Positions 62,129 through 64,000 of a DNA stretch of 64,000 nt are shown one piece after another. The translations under genes were made by a program, and so were the position numbers. The DNA comes from Lichenostomus cassidix. Its lineage: Eukaryota > Chordata > Aves > Passeriformes > Meliphagidae. Where the stretch lies: the NCBI GenBank assembly GCA_008360975.2, contig CM039183.1, positions 10,195,762 through 10,259,761 of the forward strand, read 5' to 3'. The notes beneath the pieces were generated by a model, which saw nothing but the letters and a program-made list of their open reading frames with translations, ran no database searches and had not been told where the DNA came from. How positions within the stretch are numbered: the stretch's first letter is position 1; each line of letters opens with the position of its first letter.

Positions 62129-63340
62129 GAAAACTACATAAAAACTATTTAAAAAGTACATTTCTGGCAAGGCATCAGGCTCTGTCACAAGGGTACCAGC
62201 GATGAGAAAGCTCCATCATCACTTATTCAAGCCCTGCCTGCTGTGTCAGCTCTTCACTACCAGAGCCTCTCAGTGGAACCACTGCAAGGTGAGGTGCTCT
62301 TCTCTCAAAGTCCTCTGCAGGGGACCTTGGAGGCTAAATGTCCTTTCTCACTTACCATCGGCATTTTTCTACTTTGTTTGACAGCTGTCCTTGTTTTCTT
62401 GTGCCATATTTTGTTTGGTTGGTGTTTTGAAGGCTGCTAATAGAGCTGAAATATCCCCAGAGATGTTTCATCTCCAAATACCCAGGCTAGCCTCTGTTTT
62501 TATAATCTTGTAGCACTTAATTGCAGTGTGAAATCAGTCTAAGAAAAAGAGTGCCCTAACTGATGTATTTTCTGCTCTCACATTAAATCCAGCTTTTCTA
62601 GTGAGAACATTCATTAGACCTGGAATCCATATTCATTACACTTTAACCTACCAGTTACCTAACATGGGAATCATTCAGCATGGCAAAAAAAAAAAAAAAA
62701 TCAAACATCACTTATTATCATAACCCCCCCACACACTTTCCCAGGCTAAAGTTTCAACTATTCAATGTTATTATTTACCATTTTCTCAAATGTTTTGGGA
62801 AGCACCTTATCATAGCACCAACCACTCCCTGCCACTGGGGCATGTTTTTGTTACAGGCTATCACCAAGACTGTGCACTTGGTTAACTCCTAATGACATAA
62901 AGAAATTTTTGTGCTTTTAATGTAACTTTGTATTTAATCTAATCAATGTCAACCACGTTTCTCTCTGTAACTGCAATAAATAATGCAAGGAAAACAGGAA
63001 TGAACTCTGGGGTTAAGAATTACTTTTATATCAAACTGATCAACACAATTTAAGTAACCTGCATTTAAAAATAATCCCACAGTTAAAGAATGCAGTGAAA
63101 ACCTAAGCAGAGAATTCCTGACCTTTAGGAGACTGTGTGACTTGGGATTCTGGCATATTCTGGCTGAGAGTACTACTGGCTTGCAGGCTGAATAATTTGG
63201 TTAGTAGCCCCAAAACAGATCTCTCTTGCTCCCCCCCAGCTCTTTAATGTTTTAGTTTATCTGTTACATAAATGACTCAGGAATCCATTAATGTCCAGCG
63301 TAAAAGTATTACACCAAATATAAAAGTTGAGTAGAAATTA

Positions 63341-63390
63341 ATATCCTCTATGCATACCCTTTTCCAACCCAAACCATTCTGTGGTTCTAT
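63341..63390 (+). mobile_element. CR1 LINE 3'-tip fragment
   Basis: CCTTTTCCAACCCAAACCAT followed by TCTGTGGTTCTAT matches the last 40-50 bases of CR1, plus orientation. Very short, 5'-truncated. Confidence 0.7.
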
Positions 63391-64000
63391 AACCCTACAC
63401 CAGTTTATTTCCCATGACAGCAGACAATGCTGGCTCCTGTTGATGGCAAAGGCCAGAGGACCTTGGCTTTTCCACTCCAATCAGTCCTCAGTCAGAGCCA
63501 CACTTGGTTTTCTCAGAGAAGAGACTGAAGATCAGAATCACTCTGAATCAGCATTTTGGAGCAAGACGTGTTTCAAACCTTCTTTTCTGCTCCTTTCTGA
63601 ACACTGCACACTTGCCCTGTGCTCTCAAAGGTGCCTGGATTGCTTGAGACAAGAGCACAACATGAGGGATGTGCAGCTGAAATGCTTGAACACCCAGAGC
63701 TGAACTAAAAGTACAAAGGTGTTTCTTTTGGTTGCTGCAAGTTTTGCAAGAGGTGAGCAAAGGCCACACAAATCCTCTGCTGATTTATGTCTCTTCATGG
63801 CAGCAGGTAATGCCCTCAAAAAGTCTCATTTCAAAAAGTCCCTATATTCTTGCACCTAAGCTCTTAGATCAGCACGACCCAGCTACAGCAAATATGCTTT
63901 GTGCTCACAAAATGGCATTTTTCAGAAGAAATTTTTGAAGGGCAGCTGTTTGAGCACATCTCTCCTGGCTGTGTTCACAGCAAGCAGCAATGCCAGGCAT

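Larger units (their letters stand above)
54244..64000 (-). other. COMMD1: COMMD1 last intron (continues past right edge)
   Basis: At least 9.7 kb upstream of the final exon. No other coding exon recognised on either strand. Contains three CR1 fragments (57381-57832, 61361-61582, 63341-63390), an AT-rich patch at 62041-62128 and several poly(A)/poly(T) runs. Confidence 0.7.

Overview
The window looks like bird nuclear DNA. The main evidence is several CR1 retrotransposon pieces carrying the avian-type CR1 3' end, a compact intron/exon layout, and two vertebrate genes next to each other on the same strand (COMMD1 upstream of B3GNT2), an order I recall from the human chromosome 2p15 region. A passerine is possible but is inference. 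No prokaryotic, organellar or CRISPR features were seen. All three protein-coding loci lie on the minus strand, so transcription runs from high to low coordinates.

Right part (54.1-64.0 kb): the last coding exon of COMMD1 (54136-54243), with its poly(A) signal almost touching the stop codon. The rest up to the right edge is COMMD1 intron containing CR1 debris. Middle (27.1-43.6 kb): B3GNT2, with a single complete 397-codon exon (28357-29550), a 13.2-kb 5' intron, and a noncoding first exon in a strong CpG island (about 42.48-43.56 kb) whose donor is at 42711/42710. Splicing these exons creates an upstream reading frame that ends on the B3GNT2 start codon as ATGA. Between B3GNT2 and COMMD1 (43.6-54.1 kb) I found no gene.

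Left part (0-9.1 kb): a multi-exon gene I cannot name. Six exons join in frame with canonical splice sites: two long exons that each encode a CUB-like domain followed by a Ser/Thr/Pro-rich mucin-like stretch, three exons that together encode a SEA-like domain, and one calcium-binding EGF exon. A likely signal-peptide exon lies upstream at about 8998-9133, and the gene probably continues past base 1. It is the most novel item here: a secreted or membrane mucin-like protein built by duplicating a CUB-plus-mucin exon.

The 9.2-27.1 kb interval has no recognisable gene. It contains CR1 copies (one pair tail to tail, one interrupted by an LTR-like insert), simple repeats and a few palindromic AT-rich sites. 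How the loci cooperate is speculative: B3GNT2 builds poly-N-acetyllactosamine on glycoproteins and the left gene encodes a glycoprotein-like product, but nothing in the sequence links them beyond proximity. COMMD1 acts separately, in copper handling, endosomal sorting and NF-kB control.
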